Assembly: GCF_023721795.1 (NCBI RefSeq)
Contig: NZ_JAMQYE010000002.1
Coordinates: 62,001-126,000, forward strand
DNA from: Zeimonas sediminis
GTDB taxonomy: Bacteria > Pseudomonadota > Gammaproteobacteria > Burkholderiales > Burkholderiaceae_E
Direction of reading: 5' to 3'
Length of the DNA stretch: 64,000 bases
In this document: positions 47,193 to 56,396 of the stretch, piece after piece
How the letters are laid out: each line of letters starts with the position of its first letter
How positions within the stretch are numbered: position 1 is the stretch's first letter
Notes under the pieces: generated by a model
The model's database searches: none
What the model saw: the letters and a program-made list of their open reading frames with translations, nothing else
What the model was told of the DNA's origin: nothing
Program-made: the position numbers and the translations under genes

Positions 47193-49547
47193 TCAGGCCC
47201 GCCGAACCGAAGTGACCCCCGGCACCGCGCGCACCGCGGCGAGCGTCGCCTGCAGCTGCTCGGCGTCCGTGACCTCGACGGTGAACCGCATCCGCGCCTC
47301 CTGCCGCTTTGTGGCCGTCTGCATCCCGATCACGTTGACCCGGTCGCGCGCCACGGTCTCGACGATGTCGCGCAGCAGGCCGGTGCGGTCGGCGGCCTTC
47401 ACCTCGATGTCGACCGGGTAGCGGCGGGCGCGGGCATCGCCCGGCGCGACGCGCTGCCGGCCCCACTCGGTGTCGATCACCCGGTCGGGCGAGCGGGCGG
47501 CCATCTGCGCGAAGGTGCCGCAGCCGCGCCGGTGCACCGACACGCCCCGGCCGTGCGTCACGAAGCCGACGATCGGGTCGGGCGGCACCGGCCGGCAGCA
47601 GCGCGCGAGCTGGGTCAGCAGCGAATCGATGCCGACGACCAGCACGCCATCTCCCCCGCCCCCGCTGCTGCGCCGGCGCGCGGCGATGATCGCGGCCAGG
47701 TCCGGCTCGTCGATCGCCGCGCGGGTCGGGTCGAGCGCCGGGTCGTGGCGCGCCGCCTCCTCGAGCTGGCGCGGGCCGACTTCGTCGCGGGCCACCGCCA
47801 CGAACATCGCGCCGGGGTCGGGAAAGCCCAGGCGCCTGGCCAGCTCGTCGAAGGACAGCGCGGTGCGGCCCTCGCGCTGCAGGACCTTCTCGACCTTTTC
47901 CCGCCCGGCCGCGGTGTCGCGCTCCAGCTCGCGCGCGTTGAACCACTGCCTGAGCTTGGCGCGGGTGCGCTGGCTCTTCACGTAGCCTAGCTGCGGGTTC
48001 AGCCAGTCGAGCGACGGGCCCTCGTGCCCGGTGTCCTTGGCCGCGACGATCTCGACCGTCTGGCCGTTCTGCAGCGGCGTGTTCAGCGGCACCATGTGGC
48101 CGTCGACCTTCGCGCCGCGGCAGCGATGGCCCAGGCTGGTGTGCACCTGGTAGGCGAAATCGACCGGCGTGGCGCCGGCGGGCAGTTCGATCACCCGCGC
48201 CTGCGGGGTCAGCACGTAGATGCGCTCCTCGTCGGCGGTGGCGCGAGCGCCTTCGGCCGCGGGGCCGGCCTCGCTTCCGGCAACGGCGGCCGCGGCCGCC
48301 CCCGCCATCGGCCCCGCCCCCGGCACCGCCGCGCCGCCCAGCGCCTCGCCGACCTCGCGCTGCCACGCGAGCAGCTGGCGCATCCACGCGATCCGGTCCT
48401 CGTAGGCCTGGTCGCTCCGGGCGCCCGCGCCTGCGGCGCCGCTCGCCCGCTCCTTGTAGCGCCAGTGCGAGGCCACGCCGTACTCGGCGAAGCGGTGCAT
48501 CGCCTCGGTGCGGATCTGCACCTCGAGCGGCCGGCCGTCTTCGGCGGTCACCACCGTGTGCAGCGACTGGTAGCCGTTCGGCTTGGGCCGCGCGATGTAG
48601 TCGTCGTATTCCTCCGGGATCGCCCGCCACATCGAGTGCACCACGTCGAGCGCCGCGTAGCACTGCGCCACGGTGTCGACGATCACGCGCAGCCCGCGCA
48701 GGTCGGAGATGCCCTCCAGCCCACGGCTCTTGGCGCGCATCTTGTTCCAGATGCTGAAGATGTGCTTGGGCCGCCCGCTGACCTCGGCCTTCAGCCCGGC
48801 CTCGGCCAGCCTCGCGCGCAGGCGCTGCGTGGCGTCGGCCACGTAGGCCTCGCGCTCGACCCGCTTCTCCTCGAGCGCCCGCGCCAGCGACTTGTAGGCC
48901 TCGGGCTGCAGGAAGCGGAAGGCCAGGTCCTCGAGCTCCCACTTCAGCTGCCACAGGCCGATCCGGTTGGCCAGCGGCGCGAGCACCTCGAGCGTCTCGC
49001 GGCTTACCGGCTCGTCGGGATCGCGCCTGACCGCCGCGTGGTAGCGCAGCGTCTGCAGCCGGGAGGCCAGCCGCAGCAGCACGACCCGGATGTCGGTCGC
49101 CATCGCCAGCAGCATCCGGCGCAGCGTCTCGGTCTGGGCGCCGGCGTCCTCGCCCTCGGGCCTTCGCAGCGCGCGCAGCCGGCGCACCTGGCGCATCGCG
49201 TCGACCAGCCGGCCGACCTCGGGCCCGAACTCGCGGTCGACCGCCTCGCGCGGCAGCAGCGTGGCCGGCTCGACCAGCGCGGCGGCCAGTTGCGTGGCCT
49301 CGTCCGCGCCGATCGCGTGCAGGATCGCGATCGTGCCGCGCGCGTGGGCGAGGTAGCCTTCGCCGTTCGGCGCCGCGGTCTCGCCGACCGCGTCGGCGGC
49401 CAGCGCGAGCGCGCGCTCGATCCGTTCGTTGCCGGTTTCGTGCGCGTCTGTCTCGCGCGCGCCCGAGGTCCCGCGAGTGGCGGCCTCGGGTGCGTTCGGT
49501 GTCCCGCACGCGTGCCCGGCGTCGATGGTAGGCTTCGGCTCGCTCAT
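47193..49547 (-). CDS. relA: GTP pyrophosphokinase RelA
   Basis: 784 residues. The N-terminal HD-like region lacks the catalytic HDxxED (ATQLAAALVEPATLLP is found there), so hydrolysis is not expected. The synthetase domain has ISDLRGLRVIVDTVAQCY and EYDDYIARPKPNGYQSLHT; the acidic EYDD form is that of monofunctional RelA. TGS (YVLTPQARVIELPAGATPVD), the CCRPVPPDPIVGF zinc-finger region and a C-terminal ACT domain (VEVTDAEQLQATL) follow. An Ala-rich insertion of about 30 residues lies between the synthetase and TGS. It answers uncharged tRNA on ribosomes. Confidence 0.95.
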   Translation of the reverse strand: MSEPKPTIDAGHACGTPNAPEAATRGTSGARETDAHETGNERIERALALAADAVGETAAPNGEGYLAHARGTIAILHAIGADEATQLAAALVEPATLLPREAVDREFGPEVGRLVDAMRQVRRLRALRRPEGEDAGAQTETLRRMLLAMATDIRVVLLRLASRLQTLRYHAAVRRDPDEPVSRETLEVLAPLANRIGLWQLKWELEDLAFRFLQPEAYKSLARALEEKRVEREAYVADATQRLRARLAEAGLKAEVSGRPKHIFSIWNKMRAKSRGLEGISDLRGLRVIVDTVAQCYAALDVVHSMWRAIPEEYDDYIARPKPNGYQSLHTVVTAEDGRPLEVQIRTEAMHRFAEYGVASHWRYKERASGAAGAGARSDQAYEDRIAWMRQLLAWQREVGEALGGAAVPGAGPMAGAAAAAVAGSEAGPAAEGARATADEERIYVLTPQARVIELPAGATPVDFAYQVHTSLGHRCRGAKVDGHMVPLNTPLQNGQTVEIVAAKDTGHEGPSLDWLNPQLGYVKSQRTRAKLRQWFNARELERDTAAGREKVEKVLQREGRTALSFDELARRLGFPDPGAMFVAVARDEVGPRQLEEAARHDPALDPTRAAIDEPDLAAIIAARRRSSGGGGDGVLVVGIDSLLTQLARCCRPVPPDPIVGFVTHGRGVSVHRRGCGTFAQMAARSPDRVIDTEWGRQRVAPGDARARRYPVDIEVKAADRTGLLRDIVETVARDRVNVIGMQTATKRQEARMRFTVEVTDAEQLQATLAAVRAVPGVTSVRRA

Positions 49548-49624
49548 TGCTCCGGATCGGCCCGCCGGGCCGCCGCTGTGGTTCGCCGCGCGCGCTCTCC
49601 CGGCGCCCGGCGTGTTTCGCGTCG

Positions 49625-49630
49625 ATTATA
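49625..49630 (-). promoter_or_regulatory. Consensus -10 box of relA overlapping the mtfA -10
   Basis: TATAAT on the minus strand, 78 bases before the relA ATG. The same bases read on the plus strand give TTATAG (49626-49631), 9 bases before the mtfA TTG start. The two divergent genes may therefore compete for one site. Confidence 0.5.
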
Positions 49631-49640
49631 GGTTTCGACC

Positions 49641-50489
49641 TTGGCCTCGCTGCTCAATCGCCTGTTCGGCCGACCTGCCCCGGCCCGGCCGACCATCGCC
49701 GACGCACCGTGGCGCGACGCGCTCGCCGCGATGCCCTGGCTCGGGCACCTCGACGGCGCCGCGCTGGCGCGCCTGCGCGAGCTGTCGGCCGAGTTCCTGG
49801 CCGCCAAGACGATCACCGGCGCCGCCGGCTTCCAGGTCGACGAGCGGGTCCGGATCGCGATCGCGGTCCAGGCCTGCCTGCCGATCCTCAGGCTCGGGCT
49901 GCGCGCCTACGACGACTTCGTCGAGATCGTCGTCTATCCCGACCGCTTCCTGGTGCCTCGCACGCAGGTCGACGAGGCGGGCGTCGTCCACGAATCGACC
50001 GACGAGCTGGCCGGCGAGGCGATGGAGCGCGGCCCGGTGGTGCTGTCGTGGGCTGACGCCGACCCGGGCGGAGCGCCCGACGGCGACGCGCGCGGCTGGA
50101 ACGTGGTGATCCACGAGTTCGCGCACAAGCTCGACATGCTCGACGGCGAGCCCGACGGCGTTCCCCCGCTGCCCGCCCGGCAGCGCGCCGAGTGGGAACG
50201 CGAGATCGACGGGGCCTGGGAGAGCTTCTGCGGCATGCTCGACAGGCTGGAGGATTCGATCCCCCGCCACGTCGACCCCGAATCGCCGGAAGGCGAGGCG
50301 TGGTACGCGAGCCTGCCGCTCGACCCCTACGCCGCGACCGACGTGGGCGAGTTCTTCGCGGTGGCGGCCGAGGCCTTCTTCGTGGACCCGGAACCGCTGG
50401 CCGAGGTCTTCCCGAATCTGTACCGGCTGCTTGCCGGCTACTTCGGCCAGGATCCGCTCGCGGCCCGGAAGGGCGGCGTTCCCGGCTGA
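49641..50489 (+). CDS. mtfA: Zinc-dependent peptidase MtfA (M90)
   Basis: A 282-residue cytosolic aminopeptidase; the E. coli protein binds the repressor Mlc and so affects glucose PTS expression. The zinc motif HEFAH is in NVVIHEFAHKLDMLDG. The third ligand is expected in DVGEFFAVAAEAFFVDP, which is present. The N-terminus FGRPAPARPTIADAPW is conserved in style. The start is TTG 49641, since no ATG/GTG fits, with a -10-like box 9 bases upstream. Confidence 0.9.
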   Translation: MASLLNRLFGRPAPARPTIADAPWRDALAAMPWLGHLDGAALARLRELSAEFLAAKTITGAAGFQVDERVRIAIAVQACLPILRLGLRAYDDFVEIVVYPDRFLVPRTQVDEAGVVHESTDELAGEAMERGPVVLSWADADPGGAPDGDARGWNVVIHEFAHKLDMLDGEPDGVPPLPARQRAEWEREIDGAWESFCGMLDRLEDSIPRHVDPESPEGEAWYASLPLDPYAATDVGEFFAVAAEAFFVDPEPLAEVFPNLYRLLAGYFGQDPLAARKGGVPG

Positions 50490-50496
50490 CGGAACA

Positions 50497-50544
50497 GGGG
50501 CCTCGCGCAGGCGGACAGCGAGTCCGTGCGAGCGGCGAGCCCCC
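50497..50544. terminator. Hairpin between convergent mtfA and galU
   Basis: GGGG...TCGC at 50497-50506 pairs with GCGAG-CCCC near 50536-50544, with an inner GGAC-AGCGA-GTCC hairpin. It fills the 73-base convergent gap and could stop transcription from both sides. The inner GGACAGCGAGTCC recalls the GACAG/AACTC blocks of the large hairpin elements, but the match is too short to claim kinship. Confidence 0.4.
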
Positions 50545-50562
50545 ACGCCGGGCAGAGGACGC

Positions 50563-51384
<822 letters not shown>

Positions 51385-51484
51385 CGGTGCTCGGCTTTGC
51401 GTGGGCTCCGGAGCGGAGCGAAGGAGGAATGGTAGCGGGGAACCGCGGCGAGTTCCGTGGCGAATTGCGCAATACGTCGCCGCG

Positions 51485-51500
51485 GGCCGAACGTTCGGCC
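51485..51500. repeat. Perfect 16-base palindrome upstream of galU
   Basis: GGCCGAACGTTCGGCC, about 100 bases before the galU start and 85 bases from the DUF2442 gene end. The rest of the 200-base spacer 51385-51584 is GC-rich, with no gene seen. The palindrome could be a regulator site or hairpin; nothing more can be said. Confidence 0.5.
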
Positions 51501-51584
51501 GCTCCTGGGGAGGCCTCTCCGCACTGCGGACGAGCTGACTTTCGGCAGCACGACCCGGCTCAGGTGCGCAGCACAGCCCCCCGC

Positions 51585-51845
51585 TTAACGGTGCATTCCC
51601 GCCTTCAGCGGAAAACGCTCGGGGTGCCGGATCGACTCCACCGAGAGATCGACGTCGAGCTCTGGCCAATAGAGGTGGTCGGTCGAAGGGCGCTGCACAT
51701 TCGCCAGTTGGGCGATCGTCGCCTCGCGCAACCATGGGAAATCCGTGAAGGAAAGAGACAGTGTCTCCGCCCCCACTCGCAGCCGCAGGCCGTCGATAAA
51801 AACGCCGACCAGTTCAACCCGGTCCGAAATGGCGATCCCAGGCAT
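51585..51845 (-). CDS. DUF2442 domain protein
   Basis: 86 residues. The middle, LVGVFIDGLRLRVGAETLSLSFTDFPWLREAT, followed by ERxx-type text LANVQRPSTDHLYWPELDVDLSVESI, is the DUF2442 pattern (WPxLDxDLSxxxL). It overlaps the DUF4160 gene by 32 bases and follows it on the same strand. The two families are very often adjacent across bacteria, and a toxin-antitoxin-like relation has been suspected but is not established here. Confidence 0.85.
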   Translation of the reverse strand: MPGIAISDRVELVGVFIDGLRLRVGAETLSLSFTDFPWLREATIAQLANVQRPSTDHLYWPELDVDLSVESIRHPERFPLKAGMHR

Positions 51846-52056
51846 CTCGAAACTCCACCGAACGGTCTTTCACGAGCAGCAGTGCCGCGCGAAGCTGCCG
51901 ATCGGACAAACCCGCATTATTCGCCACCTCCACCATCGGCTCAAGCCAGAACTTGGCCTCGCCATTTGCGTGCTGCACATGCACATGCGGGCGCAATTCC
52001 TCGCGCGAGAAGAAGCAGAACCGGAAGCCGCCCTCGCGCAGCAGCGTTGGAGTCAT
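51814..52056 (-). CDS. DUF4160 domain protein
   Basis: 80 residues starting MTPTLLREGGFRFCFFSREE. The hallmark RPHVHVQHANGEAKFWLEP carries a His-x-His motif. It ends with a helical segment (LSDRQLRAALLLVKDR) and FRDAWDRHFG. It is the first gene of the pair with DUF2442. Codon third positions are less G/C-biased than in the neighbours (for example ttattcg and gcattattc), which may hint at transfer. Confidence 0.87.
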   Translation of the reverse strand: MTPTLLREGGFRFCFFSREELRPHVHVQHANGEAKFWLEPMVEVANNAGLSDRQLRAALLLVKDRSVEFRDAWDRHFGPG

Positions 52057-52097
52057 GGGCAGGGAATTCTGCTTGCAGCTCGATGCGCCGTTCCCGC

Positions 52098-53204
52098 TCA
52101 CGGCGCCACGCACGCTCCCGGCACGCTGAACAAGCTCTCCCCTCCCAGCGACAACCAGCCCGAATCGGGGCGCGCCAGGCTGCCGTCGCTTGCCGCGTCG
52201 ATTCCACCGTAGCTGTCGCCCGGCGAACCCGCGGGGGGGCGGAAGGCCGCCGGACCGGACACGGCGCCGGTGGAAGGCGTTTCCGTGCCCCCGGCGGCGT
52301 TCGTGCCGCCGCCCGCGCCGGAGCCCGCCCCAGCTCCTGCGCCGATCGAACCGGCGAACCTCGTGCCCTGCGGCAGCGACGCGCGCGACGGCGCATCGGC
52401 GGCCTGGCGCGCCGGGCTCTGCATGCGGATCGTGGCCATGGTCGCGACCGGCCAGCGCGGCACCGGCCGACCGCTCGAATCGGGAGCCGTGAAGATCGCG
52501 CAGCCGCCTCGCTCGGCGCTCAGGCAGCCTCCGGCCATTCGGCCCGCGAGCGCGGCGATCCGGCCTACCAGAGGCACCGTCATCGGCACGCCGTAGACGA
52601 TCTCCAGCTTCAGCAGGTTCGCATCGACCAGCGTCTGGCCCGATGCGCGGCCGACCGGCAGGCCCAGGTGCGTGCCGGCCGCGCCGCCATTCGGGCTTCG
52701 CTGCTCGGCGAACTGAAGGTTGTCGTTGGGGATCTCGAGCAGGCCCGGCAACGGCCGGCCCCAGCCGTCGAGCGCTGCCTCGGCCCAGTCGGCGAAGCTC
52801 TCGCGGGTGGGCGACAGGCGGCGCACCACGATCCAGCCCGAAGCCCGGCCCTGCCGCAGCCTGTTGCGGGCCGCGGCGGTCGCCGCTTGGCGGTCTGGAA
52901 TCGCCCGGATCTCGGGCAGCGTGCTCCAGTAGGGCAGCAGACCACGCGCGAGCCCTGTCTCGATCGCATCGGGCAGCGCATTGCCGACGCTGCCGGCCCT
53001 GCCCGCCTCGATCGCCGCGTGCTCGATCGACTGCCGGGCGTGGAAGACCAGCGCCCACTGCAGCGCGCCCAGGCCCAGCATCAGCACCACCGGCGCGGCG
53101 ATCGCGAACTCGATCGCGCTGGCGCCGCGCTGCGTTCGCGCTGAAGGGCGGCCCCCCGCGCGACCGCTGCGACCTTCCGGTGGCCGGCGCCGGGCGATCG
53201 TCAC
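52098..53204 (-). CDS. TadE-type pseudopilin, long form
   Basis: 368 residues. After a 30-residue basic leader comes the prepilin-like motif RGASAIEFAIAAPVVLMLGL, cleavage expected after Gly, Glu at +5 and Phe at +6, as in TadE. The rest is a periplasmic domain with Cys pairs and a Gly/Ala/Ser-rich C-terminus. The start is GTG 53204, overlapping the upstream stop as GTGA. It is the last gene of the Tad transcript in this window and longer than usual TadE (about 200). Confidence 0.82.
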   Translation of the reverse strand: MTIARRRPPEGRSGRAGGRPSARTQRGASAIEFAIAAPVVLMLGLGALQWALVFHARQSIEHAAIEAGRAGSVGNALPDAIETGLARGLLPYWSTLPEIRAIPDRQAATAAARNRLRQGRASGWIVVRRLSPTRESFADWAEAALDGWGRPLPGLLEIPNDNLQFAEQRSPNGGAAGTHLGLPVGRASGQTLVDANLLKLEIVYGVPMTVPLVGRIAALAGRMAGGCLSAERGGCAIFTAPDSSGRPVPRWPVATMATIRMQSPARQAADAPSRASLPQGTRFAGSIGAGAGAGSGAGGGTNAAGGTETPSTGAVSGPAAFRPPAGSPGDSYGGIDAASDGSLARPDSGWLSLGGESLFSVPGACVAP

Positions 53205-54232
53205 CGCCCGACTCCGCCTTGCCGGATCTCGACCTCGACGGGCTTCTCGTCTGCCGCCGGCGCGGGCGTGCGCGGCCCGGGCTGCGGCGCGGGCGCGAGG
53301 GCCACGGCGGCGTCGGGGCCCGCGGGCACCGGAGTCGGCCCGGTCGTGGCGGCAGCTGCCGTCCGCCGTGCCGCAGCGAGCGCCCGATAGGAAACGCCGA
53401 CCTGGTCCGACAGGTGGCGCAGCGCGCCGTCGCTGACGCCGGCGCCACGGGGCCCGGCCGCTCGACCGTCCGCGCCGCCATCTCCGTTGCGGATCCGCTC
53501 GAGCCGCTTCATCGCCTGGCGCGCCAGTTCGAGATTGAGCAGCGCGACGTTGTAGATCGCCTTCTCGCGAATCGCTGCGTCGGCCTGCGGCCGCGCCGCC
53601 TTGCGATAGGCGCTCAGCGCGTCGAACCACTCGCGCTTGCGGTGCAGGATGTTGCCGATCCGCAGCCAGGCATGGGCGTGCGCCGGGTCGGCATCGACGA
53701 TCGCGCGGAACGCAGTCAACGATTCGTCGAAGCGGCTGCCGCGATAGAGCCCTTCGGCTGCCGCGAGATCCGGCGCCGGCAGGGAGCGAACTTCGGCACT
53801 GGGCGATGGGACCGGGATCGCATGCGCGGACGCGGACGGCGTGGCTCCACCCGACGTATCCGGCCTCTCGTTCGATGACGCCGGCTCGGCGGATGCAGCC
53901 TGCCGGGTGGATGCGGATTGCCCGGTGGATGCGGACGGCTCGGTGGAGGTAGCCGGCTCGGCGTGCGTCGAACGAACCTTCGCAAGTTCCTCGGGGTTCG
54001 GAGGCAAGGCCCCCATGTCCCCCGCGCTGCCCGGGCGACCGTCGCCGGCGACGGCGGCCTCGTCCTTGCTGTGCTGCTCGTCGAGGAAGCTGTAGCCCAG
54101 GTTGGCATTGTCGGAAGCGTCGGCCTTGGCGCTGCTGGAAACGAGCGAGGCGGCGGCGACTGCCGCGATCGCGGCGGCGCGCGCCGGGCGGGACGCGCCG
54201 CGTGCACGGCGGACTTCGGTGCGGGTGTTCAT
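53201..54232 (-). CDS. Secreted TPR protein of the Tad locus (TadD-like)
   Basis: 343 residues from ATG 54232. A signal peptide (about residues 1-39, ending SSSAKADA) is followed by a Ser/Thr/Ala-rich linker. TPR-like repeats (about 150-245) include LYRGSRFDESLTAFRAIVD and AHAWLRIGNILHRKREWFDALSAYR. The Pro-rich C-terminus ends EVEIRQGGVGR. A strong AGGAGGAG Shine-Dalgarno (54239-54246) sits 6 bases before the ATG. The reading frame nevertheless continues upstream without a stop into a DUF192 domain. Confidence 0.82.
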   Translation of the reverse strand: MNTRTEVRRARGASRPARAAAIAAVAAASLVSSSAKADASDNANLGYSFLDEQHSKDEAAVAGDGRPGSAGDMGALPPNPEELAKVRSTHAEPATSTEPSASTGQSASTRQAASAEPASSNERPDTSGGATPSASAHAIPVPSPSAEVRSLPAPDLAAAEGLYRGSRFDESLTAFRAIVDADPAHAHAWLRIGNILHRKREWFDALSAYRKAARPQADAAIREKAIYNVALLNLELARQAMKRLERIRNGDGGADGRAAGPRGAGVSDGALRHLSDQVGVSYRALAAARRTAAAATTGPTPVPAGPDAAVALAPAPQPGPRTPAPAADEKPVEVEIRQGGVGR

Positions 54233-54610
54233 GGTGGACTCCTCCTGGTCGGGGTTGAAGGCGACGAGACGCGATCCGGGGACGATCCGAAGCCGGTCGG
54301 CTTCGCCCGCGCGAAGTTCGACCGTGGAGACGGCATCGCGCCACCCGGCCGCCCGCCATGGGTCGAGCGAAGGGACGACACGAACGACGCGGCGCGCGGC
54401 ATCGAGGAACAGCAGGTCGATCGCCCCCGCCATGCCCAGGGTGTGGACCGCGTTGCAGGGCTCGAGCCAGATCCCCTGCCCCGGTTCGGGCAGCGGCCGG
54501 CCGAGCAAGCCGCGCAGGCGCTCGACGAAGCCGGTGGCGCGGGTCAGGCGCAGCGCACAGCTGCTGCCGTCTGGCCGCATCAGCAGCCAGCGGGCGGTGC
54601 CCGGCTTCAC
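54233..54610 (-). CDS. DUF192 protein, in frame with the TPR gene, no stop of its own
   Basis: About 126 residues from GTG 54610 (overlapping the tadC stop as GTGA). It is a DUF192 domain: FVERLRGLLGRPLPEPGQGIWLEP then CNAVHTLGMAGAIDLLFLD, and VELRAGEADRLRIVPGSRL near the end. DUF192 proteins are common small secreted or cytosolic partners in Tad loci, function unknown. No stop codon separates it from the TPR protein, so translation from 54610 would give a 469-residue fusion ending at 53201 with a buried signal peptide. Confidence 0.72.
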
Positions 54611-55536
54611 AGCACGCCCTCCGCGATCAGCCGGCTGACGACCGGAAACAGCAGCACCGCGAAGGTGCCGGGAAAGATGAACAGCACCAGCGGCATCAGC
54701 ATCTTCACCGGGGCTTCCATCGCGAGCTTCTCGGCGCGCAGGAAGCGCTCGGTGCGCCGCTGCTCGGCCTGCGCGCGAAGGATCGGGCCGAGGCTCACGC
54801 CCTGCTTCTGCGCGGTGGCGAGCGCGGCCACCAGGTTCGAGACCGCGGACAGCCGGACCCTTGCGGCCATCGCGCGAAGCGCTTCGTCGCGCGAGCGGCC
54901 GGCCCGCAGGTCGCGCAGCAGCTGAGCGAGCTCGTCGCGCATCGGGCCGGGCGGGCCGCGGTCTACCGCCTGCGCGAGCGAGGCGCCCAGGTTCAGGCCG
55001 GCCTCGACCGACATGGTGACCAGGTCGAGGTAGAAAGGCAGCTGGCGCAGCAGCGCGCGCTGTCGCGCCGCGGCCCGGTCGCGCAGCCGCGTGATCGGCA
55101 GCAGCATCCCTATGACCGCCCCGCCCAGCGGCCCGGCAGGGCCGATGCTCGCGGCCAGGCCAATCGAGGCGCCCCACAGCGCGGCTAGCCAGCAGGCCGC
55201 GCGGTGTTGCGCCGGCGAGAGCATTCGCGAAAAGCCGGCCTGCTGCAGGCGCTCCTCAAGCGCCAGCCGGGCCTGGGCGCCGATCGTGGCGGCTGCGGGC
55301 CCCTCGAGCAGTCGGATCATCGGCCAGGCGAGGCGCCAGAGCGGCGGCAGCGGATCCCTTGGTCCGCGCGGCCCCGCCGACCGCCTCGGCGCGACTCGAA
55401 CGAGGGCCGAACCTGCCAGCGAGGCCGCTACGAAGGCCGCAGCCAGGGACAGCCAGAGACGAAACTCGGCGCCGGGAATCGCCAGGCCGGCATCCAGCCA
55501 CTCGAACCAGGTCGACGGAATCGCGTACACGCTCAT
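54607..55536 (-). CDS. tadC: Tad platform protein TadC
   Basis: A 309-residue inner-membrane protein with a GspF-like domain. There is a first helix near 20-40, two helices around 110-150, then LLRQLPFYLDLVTMSVEAGLNLGASL, the GspF/TadC signature. The C-terminal helix pair ends FIFPGTFAVLLFPVV. A GGGGAG Shine-Dalgarno supports ATG 55536. With TadB it forms the base that the CpaF ATPase acts on. Confidence 0.92.
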   Translation of the reverse strand: MSVYAIPSTWFEWLDAGLAIPGAEFRLWLSLAAAFVAASLAGSALVRVAPRRSAGPRGPRDPLPPLWRLAWPMIRLLEGPAAATIGAQARLALEERLQQAGFSRMLSPAQHRAACWLAALWGASIGLAASIGPAGPLGGAVIGMLLPITRLRDRAAARQRALLRQLPFYLDLVTMSVEAGLNLGASLAQAVDRGPPGPMRDELAQLLRDLRAGRSRDEALRAMAARVRLSAVSNLVAALATAQKQGVSLGPILRAQAEQRRTERFLRAEKLAMEAPVKMLMPLVLFIFPGTFAVLLFPVVSRLIAEGVL

Positions 55537-55550
55537 CTCCCCCTGCTCGT

Positions 55551-56396
55551 TCAGATCTCGATCGCCACCAGGCGGCGGATCGTCAGGAAACCGGCGACCT
55601 GCATCGCAAGCACCGCCGCGCACACCAGCCAACCGCGCCAGTCGGCCACCAGCGGGCGCATCGCCTCGGGGTCGAACAGCGCGAGCAGCGCCGCCAGAGC
55701 GGCCGGCAGCATGCCCATCACCCAGGCCTGCAGCCGGCCCTGCGCGGTCAGCGCGCGGATCTTTCCCTCGATCGCGAGCTTTCGCCGGGTGGCGTCGGCC
55801 AGCGACTCGAGCGCGTCGGCCACGTTGCCGCCGGCCTCCGTGCCGATCCGCAGCGCCGAGGCGAACAGCGCGGTCTCCTCGACCCGGATGCGGCGCTGCA
55901 GGCCTGCCAGGCTGTCGGCGAGCGAGGCGCCGAGCCGCTGCTCGCGCAGCATCAGCGCGAGCTCCTGGCGGGCCGGCGGCGCGATCTCGGCCGCCGCCCC
56001 GCCGAGCGCCTGCGCGAGTCCGTTGCCGGCGCGCAGCGCGCCGGCCACCAGCATCAGCAGGTCCGGCATCTGCTGCCGGAAGGCCTCGACGTGACGGACC
56101 CGGATCCGCGCGATCGCCCAGCGCGGCAGGCCACCCGCGGCCAGCGCCGCCAGCAGCGCCACGACCGGATTCCCCGTGACGAGCCAGGCGGCGATCGTGA
56201 GCGCGGCCGCAACCACCAGGGACAGGCGATGCAGCGAGGCCGGATCGACGAACAGGAAGGCGCCGCGCAGCGAGCGATCGACAGTGCGCTCGAAGCGCTC
56301 GCGATGGCGCCGCGCCATCTGGATCACGAGCGCCCCGATCGCAGCGAAACCGGCGGCCGCCGCGACGAAGGCCGATACCAGCACGTACTCAGGCAT
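55551..56396 (-). CDS. tadB: Tad platform protein TadB
   Basis: A 281-residue inner-membrane protein. An N-terminal helix is followed by a basic stretch, two helices near 55-95, and the GspF domain HVEAFRQQMPDLLMLVAGALRAGNGLAQAL. Two C-terminal helices end AVLAMQVAGFLTIRRL. Its start overlaps the CpaF stop by 8 bases, so the motor and platform genes are coupled. Confidence 0.92.
   Translation of the reverse strand: MPEYVLVSAFVAAAAGFAAIGALVIQMARRHRERFERTVDRSLRGAFLFVDPASLHRLSLVVAAALTIAAWLVTGNPVVALLAALAAGGLPRWAIARIRVRHVEAFRQQMPDLLMLVAGALRAGNGLAQALGGAAAEIAPPARQELALMLREQRLGASLADSLAGLQRRIRVEETALFASALRIGTEAGGNVADALESLADATRRKLAIEGKIRALTAQGRLQAWVMGMLPAALAALLALFDPEAMRPLVADWRGWLVCAAVLAMQVAGFLTIRRLVAIEI

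Noticed and set aside
50497-50544. Fourth copy of the large hairpin element between mtfA and galU
   Set aside because: Only a GGACAGCGAGTCC string resembles the core blocks. Length, arms and the remaining core are absent.
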